A DNA stretch of 23,914 bases from Patescibacteria group bacterium (GTDB lineage Bacteria; Patescibacteriota; Minisyncoccia; Portnoybacterales; GWB1-42-6), in the NCBI GenBank assembly GCA_018826025.1, contig JAHKAK010000109.1, forward strand, positions 1 to 23,914, in the 5' to 3' direction. The notes below the pieces were generated by a model. That model saw nothing but the letters and a program-made list of their open reading frames with translations. It was not told the origin of the DNA and did no database searches. Below are positions 13,475 through 20,531 of the stretch, one piece after another; the stretch's first letter is position 1, and every line of letters starts with the position of its first letter. The position numbers were made by a program, and so were the translations under genes.

Positions 13475-13533
13475 CAAGGGAGCTAGTGGTATCACTACCG
13501 TGAGAGTTCAAGTCTCTCCGTCCCCACACTAAA

Positions 13534-13654
13534 AAATTAAAAATGTAAATCTCAAAATGTAAAATTTAGGTATCAGAAATTTACGAAGTAAATTTCTGAT
13601 GATTTTAAATTTTGAACTGTCATTTTTCATTTTGATTTTTACACTTTAAATTAA
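13534..13654. repeat. AT-rich palindrome before rnjA
   Basis: Long inverted repeat (left AAATGTAAATCTCAAAATGT, right TCATTTTTCATTTTGATTTT then ACACTTTAAAT) with a central TCAGAAATTTACGAAGTAAA hairpin. The right arm carries CTGTCA (13617-13622), 17 nt, TACACT (13640-13645), a promoter-like pair 11 nt from the rnjA ATG. Confidence 0.8.
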
Positions 13655-13656
13655 CT

Positions 13657-15483
13657 ATGATTCAAACAACTACGCCTCGCCGATCCGTCAAGCTTCGGGT
13701 TCGCAACTATAACACAAAACCTGTCCAAAAAAGGAGGGGTTATTCTGGCGTCAACCGCGCCAAACGCGGCTTCCAGCCAAAAGCAATAAACGAATACCAA
13801 AATCGGGGTGAAAATACCCTGAAAATTATTCCTCTGGGCGGCCAAGAAGAAGTCGGCCGCAACATGACTATCTTTGAATATGGCAAAGATATCGTAATTT
13901 TGGATATGGGTATGCAATTTCCAGAAGAAGATATGCCGGGAATTGACTATATCATTCCCAATATCGCCTACCTTCAAGGCAAGGAAAAAAATATTCGCGC
14001 GGTAGTTTTCAGCCATGGCCACTTAGACCATATCGGCGCCGCTCCCATTTTGCTGGATAAATTAAATTATCCGCCAATAATCGGCCGCGACTTAACTATT
14101 GCTTTAATTAAAAAGCGGCTGGAAGACTACGCCAAAGATTCCGCTAAAAGATTAGAGATCATTCCGATAAAGTCCGTGCAAGATAAAATACGATTGGGCA
14201 ATTTTAATTTAAGTTTCTTTGACGTTGAACACTCCATTATGGACGCGGTCGGCGTGATTTTACAGACGCCTTCAGCCACAGTTCTCCATCCGGGCGACTG
14301 GACCATGGACAAAGACCCAATCAGCGGCCAGGTTTTATCCTATGAACACTTATCACGTTTGCCCAGCCCCAAAATCCTAATGCTGGAGGGCCTGGGCGCG
14401 ATTGATACCCGTCCCAATCACACCACGGAAAAAGAAATGTACGCGAGTTTGGAAAAACTGATTCGCGTTGCCACGGGCAAAGTCATCATTGGCACTTTTT
14501 CCTCGCAAATCCGGCGCGTGGGGCATATTTTGGAATACGCCAGAACCATTGGCAAAAAAGTGGCTCTGGACGGCTTCAGCATGAAAATGAACGTGGAGAT
14601 TGCCAAGGAACTGGGCTACATCAAAATTGACCGCGACACGCTAATTACCGTCAACGATCTCCACAAATATCCGGACAATAAAATCATCGTCATTTGCACC
14701 GGCGCGCAAGGCGAGGGCAATGCGGTGTTATCTCGCATTGTGGCCGGCGACCATCGTTCTATTAAAGTGCGCAAACAAGACACGATTATTTTCTCTTCTT
14801 CGGTCATACCCGGGAACGAGCGCACCATTCAACGCCTAAAAGATAATTTGTACCGCCAATGCGATAATGTCATCCATAGCGATATTATGGATGTTCATAC
14901 CAGCGGCCACTGCAACGCGCAAAATATCAAAGAGATAATACAACAGATTAAGCCGGATTTTTTTCTGCCAACCTACGCCAACCACTATATGCTCAAGGAA
15001 GCTGGCAAGCTAGCAATGGGAGTGGGTATGCATAAGGCTAATGTTTTCATTTTGGACAATGGTTCTGTGCTGGAAATTTCAAAACAAGGCGAACCCAAGC
15101 TCCACGCTGAAAAAGTTCCAACCAGCTATGTCTTTGTCGATGGTCTGGGTATTGGCGATATTGGCCAAGTTGTTTTGCGCGACCGCCAAGCTATGGCGCA
15201 AGATGGCATGTTCGTGGTTATCGTCACCTTGGACAAACAAACCGGCCAGGTTCGCAACAGTCCGGATATTATCTCGCGCGGTTTCATTTATATGCGCGAG
15301 TCTAAAGAATTGCTTTATCAAGTGCGACAAAAAGTTAAAGACATCGTGCATCGCGCCACCGGCAGTAAAGGCCAATTTGACGAAGATTACGTCAAAGATC
15401 AAATCCGTGACAAAATCGGCCAGTTCCTGTATACTAAAACCGAACGTCGGCCGATGGTTTTGCCGGTATTAATTGAAGTTTAA
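13657..15483 (+). CDS. rnjA: Ribonuclease J
   Basis: Metallo-beta-lactamase/beta-CASP RNase with 5'-3' exo- and endonuclease activity in mRNA decay and rRNA maturation. It has 608 residues, slightly above the family's roughly 555. The surplus is a basic N-terminal tail of about 50 residues (VKLRVRNYNTKPVQKRRGYS), which could bind RNA. Zinc-binding SHGHLDHIGA is near residue 125. The beta-CASP region includes LEGLGAIDTR, GTFSSQIRRVGHI and SSSVIPGNE, and the later HTSGHCNAQNIKEI motif is present. The C-terminal domain ends MVLPVLIEV. There is no Shine-Dalgarno, and the start codon abuts the AT-rich palindrome with its promoter-like pair, so the mRNA is probably leaderless. Confidence 0.95.
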   Translation: MIQTTTPRRSVKLRVRNYNTKPVQKRRGYSGVNRAKRGFQPKAINEYQNRGENTLKIIPLGGQEEVGRNMTIFEYGKDIVILDMGMQFPEEDMPGIDYIIPNIAYLQGKEKNIRAVVFSHGHLDHIGAAPILLDKLNYPPIIGRDLTIALIKKRLEDYAKDSAKRLEIIPIKSVQDKIRLGNFNLSFFDVEHSIMDAVGVILQTPSATVLHPGDWTMDKDPISGQVLSYEHLSRLPSPKILMLEGLGAIDTRPNHTTEKEMYASLEKLIRVATGKVIIGTFSSQIRRVGHILEYARTIGKKVALDGFSMKMNVEIAKELGYIKIDRDTLITVNDLHKYPDNKIIVICTGAQGEGNAVLSRIVAGDHRSIKVRKQDTIIFSSSVIPGNERTIQRLKDNLYRQCDNVIHSDIMDVHTSGHCNAQNIKEIIQQIKPDFFLPTYANHYMLKEAGKLAMGVGMHKANVFILDNGSVLEISKQGEPKLHAEKVPTSYVFVDGLGIGDIGQVVLRDRQAMAQDGMFVVIVTLDKQTGQVRNSPDIISRGFIYMRESKELLYQVRQKVKDIVHRATGSKGQFDEDYVKDQIRDKIGQFLYTKTERRPMVLPVLIEV

Positions 15484-15529
15484 TTAGCGAAGAGAAACAA
15501 GTCCTGCCAATAAAATATTAGTTCACTTC

Positions 15530-15580
15530 TCGTTCCGCGTAGAGCGGCGCGTCCCGCCTTGGCGAGATTTACGAGGTATT
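15530..15580. repeat. Degenerate CCCCGTAAA-family palindrome
   Basis: CCGCGTAGAGCGGCGCGTCC then CGCCTTGGCGAGATTTACGAGG matches the reverse complement of the block at 13147-13217 with several changes. Confidence 0.65.
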
Positions 15581-15593
15581 ACCTGAATTCCCT

Positions 15594-15613
15594 CCTTGTA
15601 TAAGAATACAAGG
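15594..15613. promoter_or_regulatory. Perfect dyad upstream of microprotein operon
   Basis: CCTTGTAT-AAGA-ATACAAGG, an 8-bp perfect dyad with a 4-nt spacer, 62 bp before the first microprotein start. It has the size and symmetry of a repressor site, but no clear -35/-10 pair was found next to it. Confidence 0.4.
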
Positions 15614-15675
15614 CTTGGGCGTGAAATCAAAACAAAAAGTTCTTTCTATTCTTTTATAAAAGGAGGTGATTTATA

Positions 15676-15819
15676 ATGGCGGCGGCGTGGCCAAATTTAA
15701 TTATTCTTCTTTCTGTTATTGTTATTATCGGTATTCTTTATATCCTCACTCGTCCAGTGATAAAAAATATGGATGAGGAAATGTTTCCCGAGACAAAAGA
15801 ACATAGGAGGTCGCTATGA
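15676..15819 (+). CDS. Membrane microprotein 1, 47 aa
   Basis: Function not recognised. A very strong Shine-Dalgarno (AAGGAGGTGAT) precedes ATG at 15676. A short head (MAAAWPN) leads into one transmembrane helix (residues 8-26, LIILLSVIVIIGILYILT). A charged cytoplasmic-type tail follows (KNMDEEMFPETKEHRRSL). Its TGA stop overlaps the next ATG as ATGA, so translation of the two is probably coupled. First of three tandem single-span microproteins. Confidence 0.75.
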   Translation: MAAAWPNLIILLSVIVIIGILYILTRPVIKNMDEEMFPETKEHRRSL

Positions 15820-15968
15820 AAATTATTCTTATTGTTTTAGCGGTAGCCTTGGTGCTCGTCTTCATTATCTTCCCTAACCTGCTTTTTCTGGGTCGAGACG
15901 GAATTCTAACTGGTTTAAGGAGAAGTTCTAAGGCCAAAAAAATCACGAAGGAAAGGAGTCTACCATGA
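15816..15968 (+). CDS. Membrane microprotein 2, 50 aa
   Basis: Function not recognised. Shine-Dalgarno AGGAGG lies within the end of the previous gene, 5 nt before ATG at 15816. An N-terminal hydrophobic helix (MKIILIVLAVALVLVFIIF) is followed by a basic tail rich in Lys and Arg (RRSSKAKKITKERSLP). It overlaps both neighbours by ATGA. The helix could serve as a membrane anchor; it lacks a clear signal-peptidase site. Confidence 0.75.
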   Translation: MKIILIVLAVALVLVFIIFPNLLFLGRDGILTGLRRSSKAKKITKERSLP

Positions 15969-16102
15969 ACGCAAAGATTCTGATTTCACTATTAATCGTC
16001 GCCCTTGTCTTGGCGGCCGCTAACTATCTCCGCAGGCGCGCTCGACGCGAAAATGTCATGCCTCCAGGCAAAGCAAGGCTTTCTCTCCCCTTACCACAAT
16101 AG
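15965..16102 (+). CDS. Membrane microprotein 3, 45 aa
   Basis: Function not recognised. Shine-Dalgarno GGAAAGGAG precedes ATG at 15965, which overlaps the previous stop. One transmembrane helix (MNAKILISLLIVALVLAAAN), then an arginine cluster (YLRRRARRE) that would hold the tail in the cytoplasm, then a Pro-rich end (LSLPLPQ). It closes the operon; an intrinsic terminator follows 15 bp later. Confidence 0.75.
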   Translation: MNAKILISLLIVALVLAAANYLRRRARRENVMPPGKARLSLPLPQ

Positions 16103-16116
16103 TTTTTTCCCATAAC

Positions 16117-16147
16117 AAAAGGCCCGGTATGCACCGCGGCCTTTTTT
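16117..16147 (+). terminator. Terminator of the microprotein operon
   Basis: GGCC-CGGT, loop ATGC, ACCG-C-GGCC, then TTTTTT. A standard intrinsic terminator. Confidence 0.85.
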
Positions 16148-16154
16148 AATTTAT

Positions 16155-16220
16155 CGACGTGACGTCCGCTGTCCCAAATATTGAAGAATTTTAATTTCAG
16201 AATATCGGATGTCAGCAGAT
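16155..16220. repeat. Inverted repeat between convergent genes
   Basis: TGACGTCCG and CGGATGTCA (one mismatch) enclose a weaker AT-rich hairpin. Nothing else recognisable lies between here and the pgm terminator. Confidence 0.45.
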
Positions 16221-16283
16221 TAATTTAATCCAATTATTTATCTATCCTGCATAGGCAGTATTAATAAGTACTTAAAAATTTTT

Positions 16284-16335
16284 TAAAAAATCCCATTTTA
16301 ACTTTATATGCGTATGCATATAAAGTTAAAATGGG
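16284..16335 (-). terminator. Terminator of pgm with a perfect 20-bp stem
   Basis: CCCATTTTAACTTTATATGC, loop GTAT, then its exact reverse complement. On the minus strand the hairpin is followed by ATTTTTT. It lies 13 bp beyond the pgm stop. Confidence 0.85.
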
Positions 16336-16347
16336 TTGAAAGTATTA

Positions 16348-17703
16348 TTATTCTATCGATCCAATCACTTCCCGCTTCTTTTCTTCCAAAAGCGAGGCGC
16401 TATTTGCTTCCAAATTCAGCCGCACCAAGGGTTCAGTGTTGGACTTGCGTAAATTAAACCACCAGTCCGGATATTCAACGGTCAAGCCGTCTATTTTTTT
16501 AATCGGCGCGCCGCTGAAATGAAGCTCAATGCCAGCCAACGTCTTATCCGCGTCCGCGACCTTAAAATTAATTTCACCCGAATTAAAATATTTTTTCAAC
16601 GGCGCGCAAAGAACAGAAAAAAGCTGCTGCTGGCTACTTAAAATTTCCCAGACTTTTAACATAGTAATAAATGAATTTTCAACAAAGCCCAAATCCCGAT
16701 AAAAATAGTGGCCGGAAAGCTCGCCGCCAAATAAAATATCCTCTTGCCGCATTTGAGTTTTTATCAGCGTGTGGCCGGCTCGGCCCAGCACCGCAACGCC
16801 GCCCGCCGCTTTAATCGCCTCGGGCACGGCGCGGCTGCTGCGCGTCTCATAAAATATCTTCTGCCCGGGAGATTTTTTTAAAAGGTCTTGCGCGATTAAA
16901 GCTGTGATAAAATCCCCTCTAACGCTCTCGCCCGCCTCGTCTATAAAGCAAATCCGGTCTCCGTCCCCGTCAAAAGCCACACCCAAATCCGCCCCCTTGG
17001 TCTTTATCGCCTTTTTTAAATCAATTAAATTTTCTTCTTTAACCGGGTCAGCTTCGTGGTTAGGAAAGCTGCCATCCGGTTCGCCAAATAAAATTTCAAT
17101 TTCAACAGGCAAATCCCCGATTATTTTTTTTATCTCCGGCCCCATCATGCCATTGCCGCAATCCGCGATAATCTTTAACGGTTTTATTCGGCTTAAATCA
17201 ACCTTACTCTTTATAAACTCCGTATATTCTGGCCACAGGTTTTTCTCTTGAATTCGGCCGAGTGCGGTGGCGATAGAAATTGTTTTATCTTTTAGCGCCA
17301 GTTCCCTGATTTCTTCCAGGCCGCTGGTCGCCCCAATAGGAAAGCCGCCTTCGCCATAAAGCTTTAAGCCATTGTATTGGGCGGGATTATGGGAAGCCGT
17401 TATCATTATTCCGCCGGCCGCCTTTTGAGAAATTAACGCCCAATAAAAAAACGAAGTGCTGATGCGGCCAATATCAATAACATCAAAGGATTGGCTAACC
17501 AGCGCCTGCGCTAAAGCGTCAAATAAATCATCCGAAGAAAGGCGCATATCTCGGCCGATAATAATCTGCTGGTTATTTAATCCGCCTTTTTTACTTAAAA
17601 ATTCCAAAAAAGCCAGACCGATTTTATAAACCGCGTCCTCGTTGATTTCGTCAGGATACACCCCTCGGATATCGTAGGCCTTAAATATATTAGAATTAAT
17701 CAT
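16348..17703 (-). CDS. Phosphomannomutase/phosphoglucomutase
   Basis: Moves phosphate between C6 and C1 of mannose or glucose, giving the 1-phosphate used for nucleotide sugars. It has 451 residues, normal for the alpha-phosphohexomutase family. Domains in order: N-terminal IFKAYDIRGVYP; catalytic phosphoserine loop TASHNPAQYNG (about residue 98); metal-binding DGDGDR (about residue 243); sugar-binding GGELSGHYF (about residue 325); C-terminal phosphate loop RKSNTEPLVRLNLEA. I chose ATG at 17703 (MINSNIFKAYDIRG) because it sits 25 nt after the predicted transcription start and matches the family's N-terminus. The gene pairs functionally with the isomerase at 11.6 kb. Confidence 0.93.
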   Translation of the reverse strand: MINSNIFKAYDIRGVYPDEINEDAVYKIGLAFLEFLSKKGGLNNQQIIIGRDMRLSSDDLFDALAQALVSQSFDVIDIGRISTSFFYWALISQKAAGGIMITASHNPAQYNGLKLYGEGGFPIGATSGLEEIRELALKDKTISIATALGRIQEKNLWPEYTEFIKSKVDLSRIKPLKIIADCGNGMMGPEIKKIIGDLPVEIEILFGEPDGSFPNHEADPVKEENLIDLKKAIKTKGADLGVAFDGDGDRICFIDEAGESVRGDFITALIAQDLLKKSPGQKIFYETRSSRAVPEAIKAAGGVAVLGRAGHTLIKTQMRQEDILFGGELSGHYFYRDLGFVENSFITMLKVWEILSSQQQLFSVLCAPLKKYFNSGEINFKVADADKTLAGIELHFSGAPIKKIDGLTVEYPDWWFNLRKSNTEPLVRLNLEANSASLLEEKKREVIGSIE

Positions 17704-17734
17704 TCTGGTAACAAGTAGACAAATATTATTGTTT

Positions 17735-17769
17735 ATTATAGCATAAATAGGTAAATTCAAAAATTAAAA
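17735..17769 (-). promoter_or_regulatory. pgm promoter (extended -10)
   Basis: Minus-strand TATGCTATAAT: TATAAT at 17735-17740 with the TGN extension. A weak TTTTGA lies 16 nt upstream. Predicted start near 17728, giving a leader of about 25 nt. Confidence 0.65.
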
Positions 17770-17876
17770 AATCAAAATATAAAATTAAGGTATCCCGCAG
17801 CCGCGGGATGGATTTTATAAATTTTGCATTTTAAATTGTCATTTTTCATTTTGAGATTTACATTTTAAATTTTTAT
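17761..17876. repeat. AT-rich palindrome before ychF
   Basis: Same family as 13534-13654, with a central TCCCGCAGCCGCGGGA hairpin. The right arm has TTGTCA (17836-17841), 17 nt, TACATT (17859-17864), 13 nt before the ychF ATG. Confidence 0.8.
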
Positions 17877-17877
17877 T

Positions 17878-18936
17878 ATGCTTTCCATCGGAATCGTCGG
17901 CCTGCCAAACGTCGGTAAGTCAACTTTATTTAAAGCGCTCACCAAGCGCTCTGTTGACATTCAAAATTATCCTTTCTGCACTATTGAACCAAATATTGGC
18001 ATTGTTGAGGTGCCCGATGTTCGCTTGGCCAAATTAGCCAAGATGTCCAATTCCGCCAAAATCGTGCCAACAGCTATTCAATTCACAGATATTGCCGGTT
18101 TGGTAAAAGGCGCCAGCCAAGGCGAGGGGCTGGGCAATCAATTTTTAGCTAATATCCGCGAAGCTGATGCCATTGTGCAGGTTGTGCGCGCTTTCAGCGA
18201 TGCCAGCGTTATCCATGTCTCCGGCGAACCCAAGCCCAAAGACGACATTGAGATTATTGCGTTGGAGTTAATTTTAAAAGACCTGGACACTCTAAAAAAA
18301 CATTTGCCCAAGGTAGAAAAAAACATGAAAGGCGGGGATAAAGACACGACTATTGAACACGCCATGTTAACGCGCCTGATTCCTTTTTTAGAACAAGGCC
18401 AGCCCACCAAAGATTTTGAAGTTAGTGAAAAAGAAAAAGAGCTTTTAACCGCTTTGAATCTGCTAAGCGCCAAACCCGTTTTATATATCATTAATTGCTC
18501 ATCCAATAAGGCGGTGCTGGCCTATCCCGCCCATATTAAACCTGCCCTAGAGATAGACGTCCGGCTGGAAAATGAGCTTTCCGAGCTTGATAATGAGGTG
18601 GCTGAAGAAATGCGCCAGGCCCTGCCCCACCCCAAAAACAGCATTGACGAACTGATTTCTGCCTGCTATACTCTACTTGGACTTGATACATTCCTAACCA
18701 CGGGCGAGGATGAAACTCGCGCTTGGACTATAACCATAGGAACCCGAGCTCCCCAAGCCGCCGGCAAAATCCATTCCGATTTTGAAAAGGGATTTATTCG
18801 GGCGGATGTTGTTTTTTGGAAAGATTTGCTGAAGGCCGGCTCCTGGGCGCAAGCCCGCGAAAAAGGCTTGCTGCGCACCGAGGGCAAAGAATACGTGGTC
18901 AAGGATGGGGATGTGGTGGAATTCAAAACAAATTAA
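17878..18936 (+). CDS. ychF: Redox-regulated ATPase/GTPase YchF (Obg family)
   Basis: Ribosome-associated P-loop NTPase that in known members prefers ATP and is linked to stress and translation control. It has 352 residues, close to the usual 363. P-loop GLPNVGKSTL is at residue 7, switch II DIAGLVKGASQGEGLGNQFL near residue 66, and NC-type specificity element YIINCSSNK near residue 200. The C-terminal TGS domain ends TEGKEYVVKDGDVVEFKTN. ATG at 17878 starts the canonical MLSIGIVGLPNVGKS. No Shine-Dalgarno; a promoter-like pair in the AT-rich palindrome predicts a leader of only about 7 nt. Confidence 0.96.
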   Translation: MLSIGIVGLPNVGKSTLFKALTKRSVDIQNYPFCTIEPNIGIVEVPDVRLAKLAKMSNSAKIVPTAIQFTDIAGLVKGASQGEGLGNQFLANIREADAIVQVVRAFSDASVIHVSGEPKPKDDIEIIALELILKDLDTLKKHLPKVEKNMKGGDKDTTIEHAMLTRLIPFLEQGQPTKDFEVSEKEKELLTALNLLSAKPVLYIINCSSNKAVLAYPAHIKPALEIDVRLENELSELDNEVAEEMRQALPHPKNSIDELISACYTLLGLDTFLTTGEDETRAWTITIGTRAPQAAGKIHSDFEKGFIRADVVFWKDLLKAGSWAQAREKGLLRTEGKEYVVKDGDVVEFKTN

Positions 18937-19049
18937 AAATTTAAATCTCAAAATGTAAAATTAAGGTATCCCGCAGCTGCGGGATGTATTTATAAATTTT
19001 GAACCTTACATTGTCATTTTTCATTTTGATATTTGCATTTTACATTTCT
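18936..19049. repeat. AT-rich palindrome before rpsF
   Basis: Third copy of the family, with a central TCCCGCAGCTGCGGGA hairpin. TTGTCA (19011-19016), 17 nt, TGCATT (19034-19039), 11 nt before the rpsF ATG. Its left end begins at the ychF stop. Confidence 0.8.
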
Positions 19050-19050
19050 T

Positions 19051-19458
19051 ATGTACGAACTAACCTATATCATCAGCCCCCTGGCTTTAAATACTAATAC
19101 CGTGGCCGCCAAGGTCAGCGCTTTTATTGCTGACAATTTAGGCGGAAAAGTTAAAAAAGAGTATATCGGCGAAAAGAAAAAGTTAAGCTACCCGATAAAA
19201 AAACAAGCCGCCGGCTCTTATGTTATCGCCGAGTTTTCAGCTGAACCGGAAAAAATGGATGAATTAAAAAAATTCCTGGATTTAAATACCGACATTTTAC
19301 GCCATCTGATTTTAACGCAGAAGGCCAGCCGGCCAGCCAAGCGCCCGGCGCGGATCAAACCAACAGTCATCGCTTTGCCCGCCGAAGAAATTTCCCACAA
19401 AGGCGAAAAAGTAAAAATTGAAGAATTAGATAAAAAATTAGAAGAACTGCTAAAATAG
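19051..19458 (+). CDS. rpsF: 30S ribosomal protein S6
   Basis: Binds the central domain of 16S rRNA next to S18 in the platform of the small subunit. It has 135 residues. The N-terminus MYELTYIISPLALN, the segment GEKKKLSYPIKKQAAGSYVIAEF (core LSYPIKKQAAGSYV) and LDLNTDILRHLILTQ are S6 hallmarks. A family-variable, Lys- and Glu-rich tail follows. I chose ATG at 19051 over an in-frame TTG six codons upstream, which lies inside the promoter-bearing palindrome. First gene of the conserved rpsF-ssb-rpsR cluster. Confidence 0.95.
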   Translation: MYELTYIISPLALNTNTVAAKVSAFIADNLGGKVKKEYIGEKKKLSYPIKKQAAGSYVIAEFSAEPEKMDELKKFLDLNTDILRHLILTQKASRPAKRPARIKPTVIALPAEEISHKGEKVKIEELDKKLEELLK

Positions 19459-19461
19459 AAG

Positions 19462-19545
19462 CAAAAAAACGCAAACGAAATACACGCAAAAATAAACGCA
19501 AAATTTGCGTAAAGTTGCGTTTATGCCTTGCGTAAATTTGCCTCT
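19462..19545. repeat. Palindromic spacer between rpsF and ssb
   Basis: Repeats of ACGCAAA on the left and TTTGCGT on the right meet in a perfect dyad ACGCAAAATTTGCGT (19496-19510). It fills the rpsF-ssb gap. Confidence 0.75.
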
Positions 19546-19551
19546 ACAAGT

Positions 19552-20031
19552 ATGAATTTCAACAAAGCCATTGTCTTGGGCAATGTTACCAAAGACATTG
19601 AATTAAAAACCCTGCCTTCAGGCCAGCCAGTCGCCAACTTTGGCGTGGCCACCAACCGATTTTATACTGATAAATCCGGCCAAAAACAGCAAACCGCTGA
19701 ATTCCATAATGTCGTGGCGTTCGGGAAGCTGGCAGAAATTTGCAGCCGGTATTTAAATAAAGGCAAGCTGGTTTTAGTTGAAGGTAGAATCCAAACTCGC
19801 TCCTGGCAAGCGCAAGACGGCTCTAAGCGCTATCGCACCGAAATTATTATGGAAAATATGCAGCTTGGTCCGCGCAGTAGTGGTGCCGACAGCGGCACGC
19901 CAACGTCCGCTCCGGCTTCTCCGACCGCACCAGCTGAAGAACAAATTCCCGTGATTGACGCAGACGAAACCCTAAATTTTGGCAACGACGAAGAACAAAG
20001 CGGAGTTAATGTTAAGGATATACCATTTTAA
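19552..20031 (+). CDS. ssb: Single-stranded DNA-binding protein
   Basis: Coats single-stranded DNA in replication, repair and recombination and recruits partners through its tail. It has 159 residues. The OB-fold runs from MNFNKAIVLGNVTKDIEL to YRTEIIMENMQLG, with EFHNVVAFGKLAEICSRYL and LVEGRIQTRSW as family marks. A Ser/Pro/Ala-rich linker follows (residues 115-135). The acidic tip ends VNVKDIPF, equivalent to the DDDIPF partner-binding tail. ATG at 19552 is chosen over the upstream TTG (19528). The position between rpsF and rpsR is the classic arrangement. Confidence 0.95.
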   Translation: MNFNKAIVLGNVTKDIELKTLPSGQPVANFGVATNRFYTDKSGQKQQTAEFHNVVAFGKLAEICSRYLNKGKLVLVEGRIQTRSWQAQDGSKRYRTEIIMENMQLGPRSSGADSGTPTSAPASPTAPAEEQIPVIDADETLNFGNDEEQSGVNVKDIPF

Positions 20032-20034
20032 CCC

Positions 20035-20098
20035 TACAAATTACGAATCCAAACGAATTACGAATATTCGTAATTCGATAAAATTCGTAATTCGCGAG
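20035..20098. repeat. Palindromic spacer between ssb and rpsR
   Basis: A perfect 24-nt dyad at 20054-20077 (half-site CGAATTACGAAT) followed by more ATTCGTAATTCG words. Confidence 0.75.
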
Positions 20099-20103
20099 GA
20101 AAT

Positions 20104-20307
20104 ATGCAAAAATCCTGCTATTTCTGCACCGAAAATATCAATGAACTTGATTATAAAAACACGCAATTGCTGCGTAATTTTTTGAGTGGCCAGGGAAAAA
20201 TCCTACCACCCCGCCGCACCGGCACCTGCACCAAACATCAACGAATCTTAGCCACCGCCATCAAACGCGCCCGTTTCATGGCGCTTTTGCCATTCACCTC
20301 TAAATAA
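20104..20307 (+). CDS. rpsR: 30S ribosomal protein S18
   Basis: Partner of S6 in the small-subunit platform. It has 67 residues, within the usual 65-85. The N-terminal CYFCTENINELDYKN keeps a Cys-X2-Cys pair, and the core LLRNFLSGQGKILPPRRTGT, CTKHQRILATAIKRARFMAL and LLPFTSK is diagnostic. GAGGAAAT just before ATG gives it a better ribosome site than its cluster neighbours. A strong terminator follows. Confidence 0.96.
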   Translation: MQKSCYFCTENINELDYKNTQLLRNFLSGQGKILPPRRTGTCTKHQRILATAIKRARFMALLPFTSK

Positions 20308-20318
20308 TCTTCTCTCAC

Positions 20319-20354
20319 TAAAAAACCGCTCTGTTCCCAGAAGCGGTTTTTTTA
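20319..20354 (+). terminator. Terminator of rpsF-ssb-rpsR
   Basis: AAAAAACCGCT and AAGCGGTTTTTTT pair around CTGTTCCCAG. The A-tract on the left makes it potentially bidirectional. Confidence 0.9.
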
Positions 20355-20486
20355 TTTTTCTGTATTTACCTAAAAGCTAAATCCCCACAGAACGTACGCC
20401 TCTCAACGTACCAACTTTATGCTATAGCACAAAAATGGTACCAATTAATTCGCGCGAATTAGACAATACAATTTTCTCCAAAAGAA

Positions 20487-20520
20487 AAAGCCCCTAAGAC
20501 TTATGTCTCAGCGGGCTTTT
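20487..20520 (-). terminator. Terminator of the zinc-ribbon gene
   Basis: AAAGCCCCTAAGAC / GTCTCAGCGGGCTTTT hairpin just downstream of the stop at 20532; on the minus strand it ends in a T-run. Between here and 20354 I see only a small dyad TAATTCGCGCGAATTA. Confidence 0.8.
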
Positions 20521-20531
20521 ATAATTTTTAT

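Larger units (their letters stand above)
13132..13526 (+). pseudogene. tRNA-Leu broken into four pieces by palindromic blocks
   Basis: Four pieces lie in tRNA order. 13132-13146 (GGGCGAGTGGTGAAA) is the 5' acceptor and start of the D arm. 13218-13234 contains TTGGCAGAC, the tRNA-Leu D-loop. 13354-13365 (CGCGCTAGTTCA) is the anticodon stem and loop start. 13475-13526 (CAAGG, long variable arm AGTGGTATCACT, T arm GAGAG-TTCAAGT-CTCTC, CGTCCCC-A) is the 3' half. Between them are three blocks, each CCCCGT...CGGGG. The joined length is about 96 nt against 85-87 expected, so some insertion scars remain. Acceptor and anticodon stems pair imperfectly, so it is probably dead. The middle block carries the intact tRNA-Leu(CAG). 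Confidence 0.55.

Noticed and set aside
13138..13503. 121-codon plus-strand frame across the tRNA-Leu region
   Set aside because: It runs through palindromes and a complete tRNA gene, and its protein shows only repeat-derived peptides.
13475..13526. A separate complete tRNA at this place
   Set aside because: Only a variable arm, T arm and 3' acceptor are present. It is reported instead as the 3' piece of a broken tRNA-Leu.
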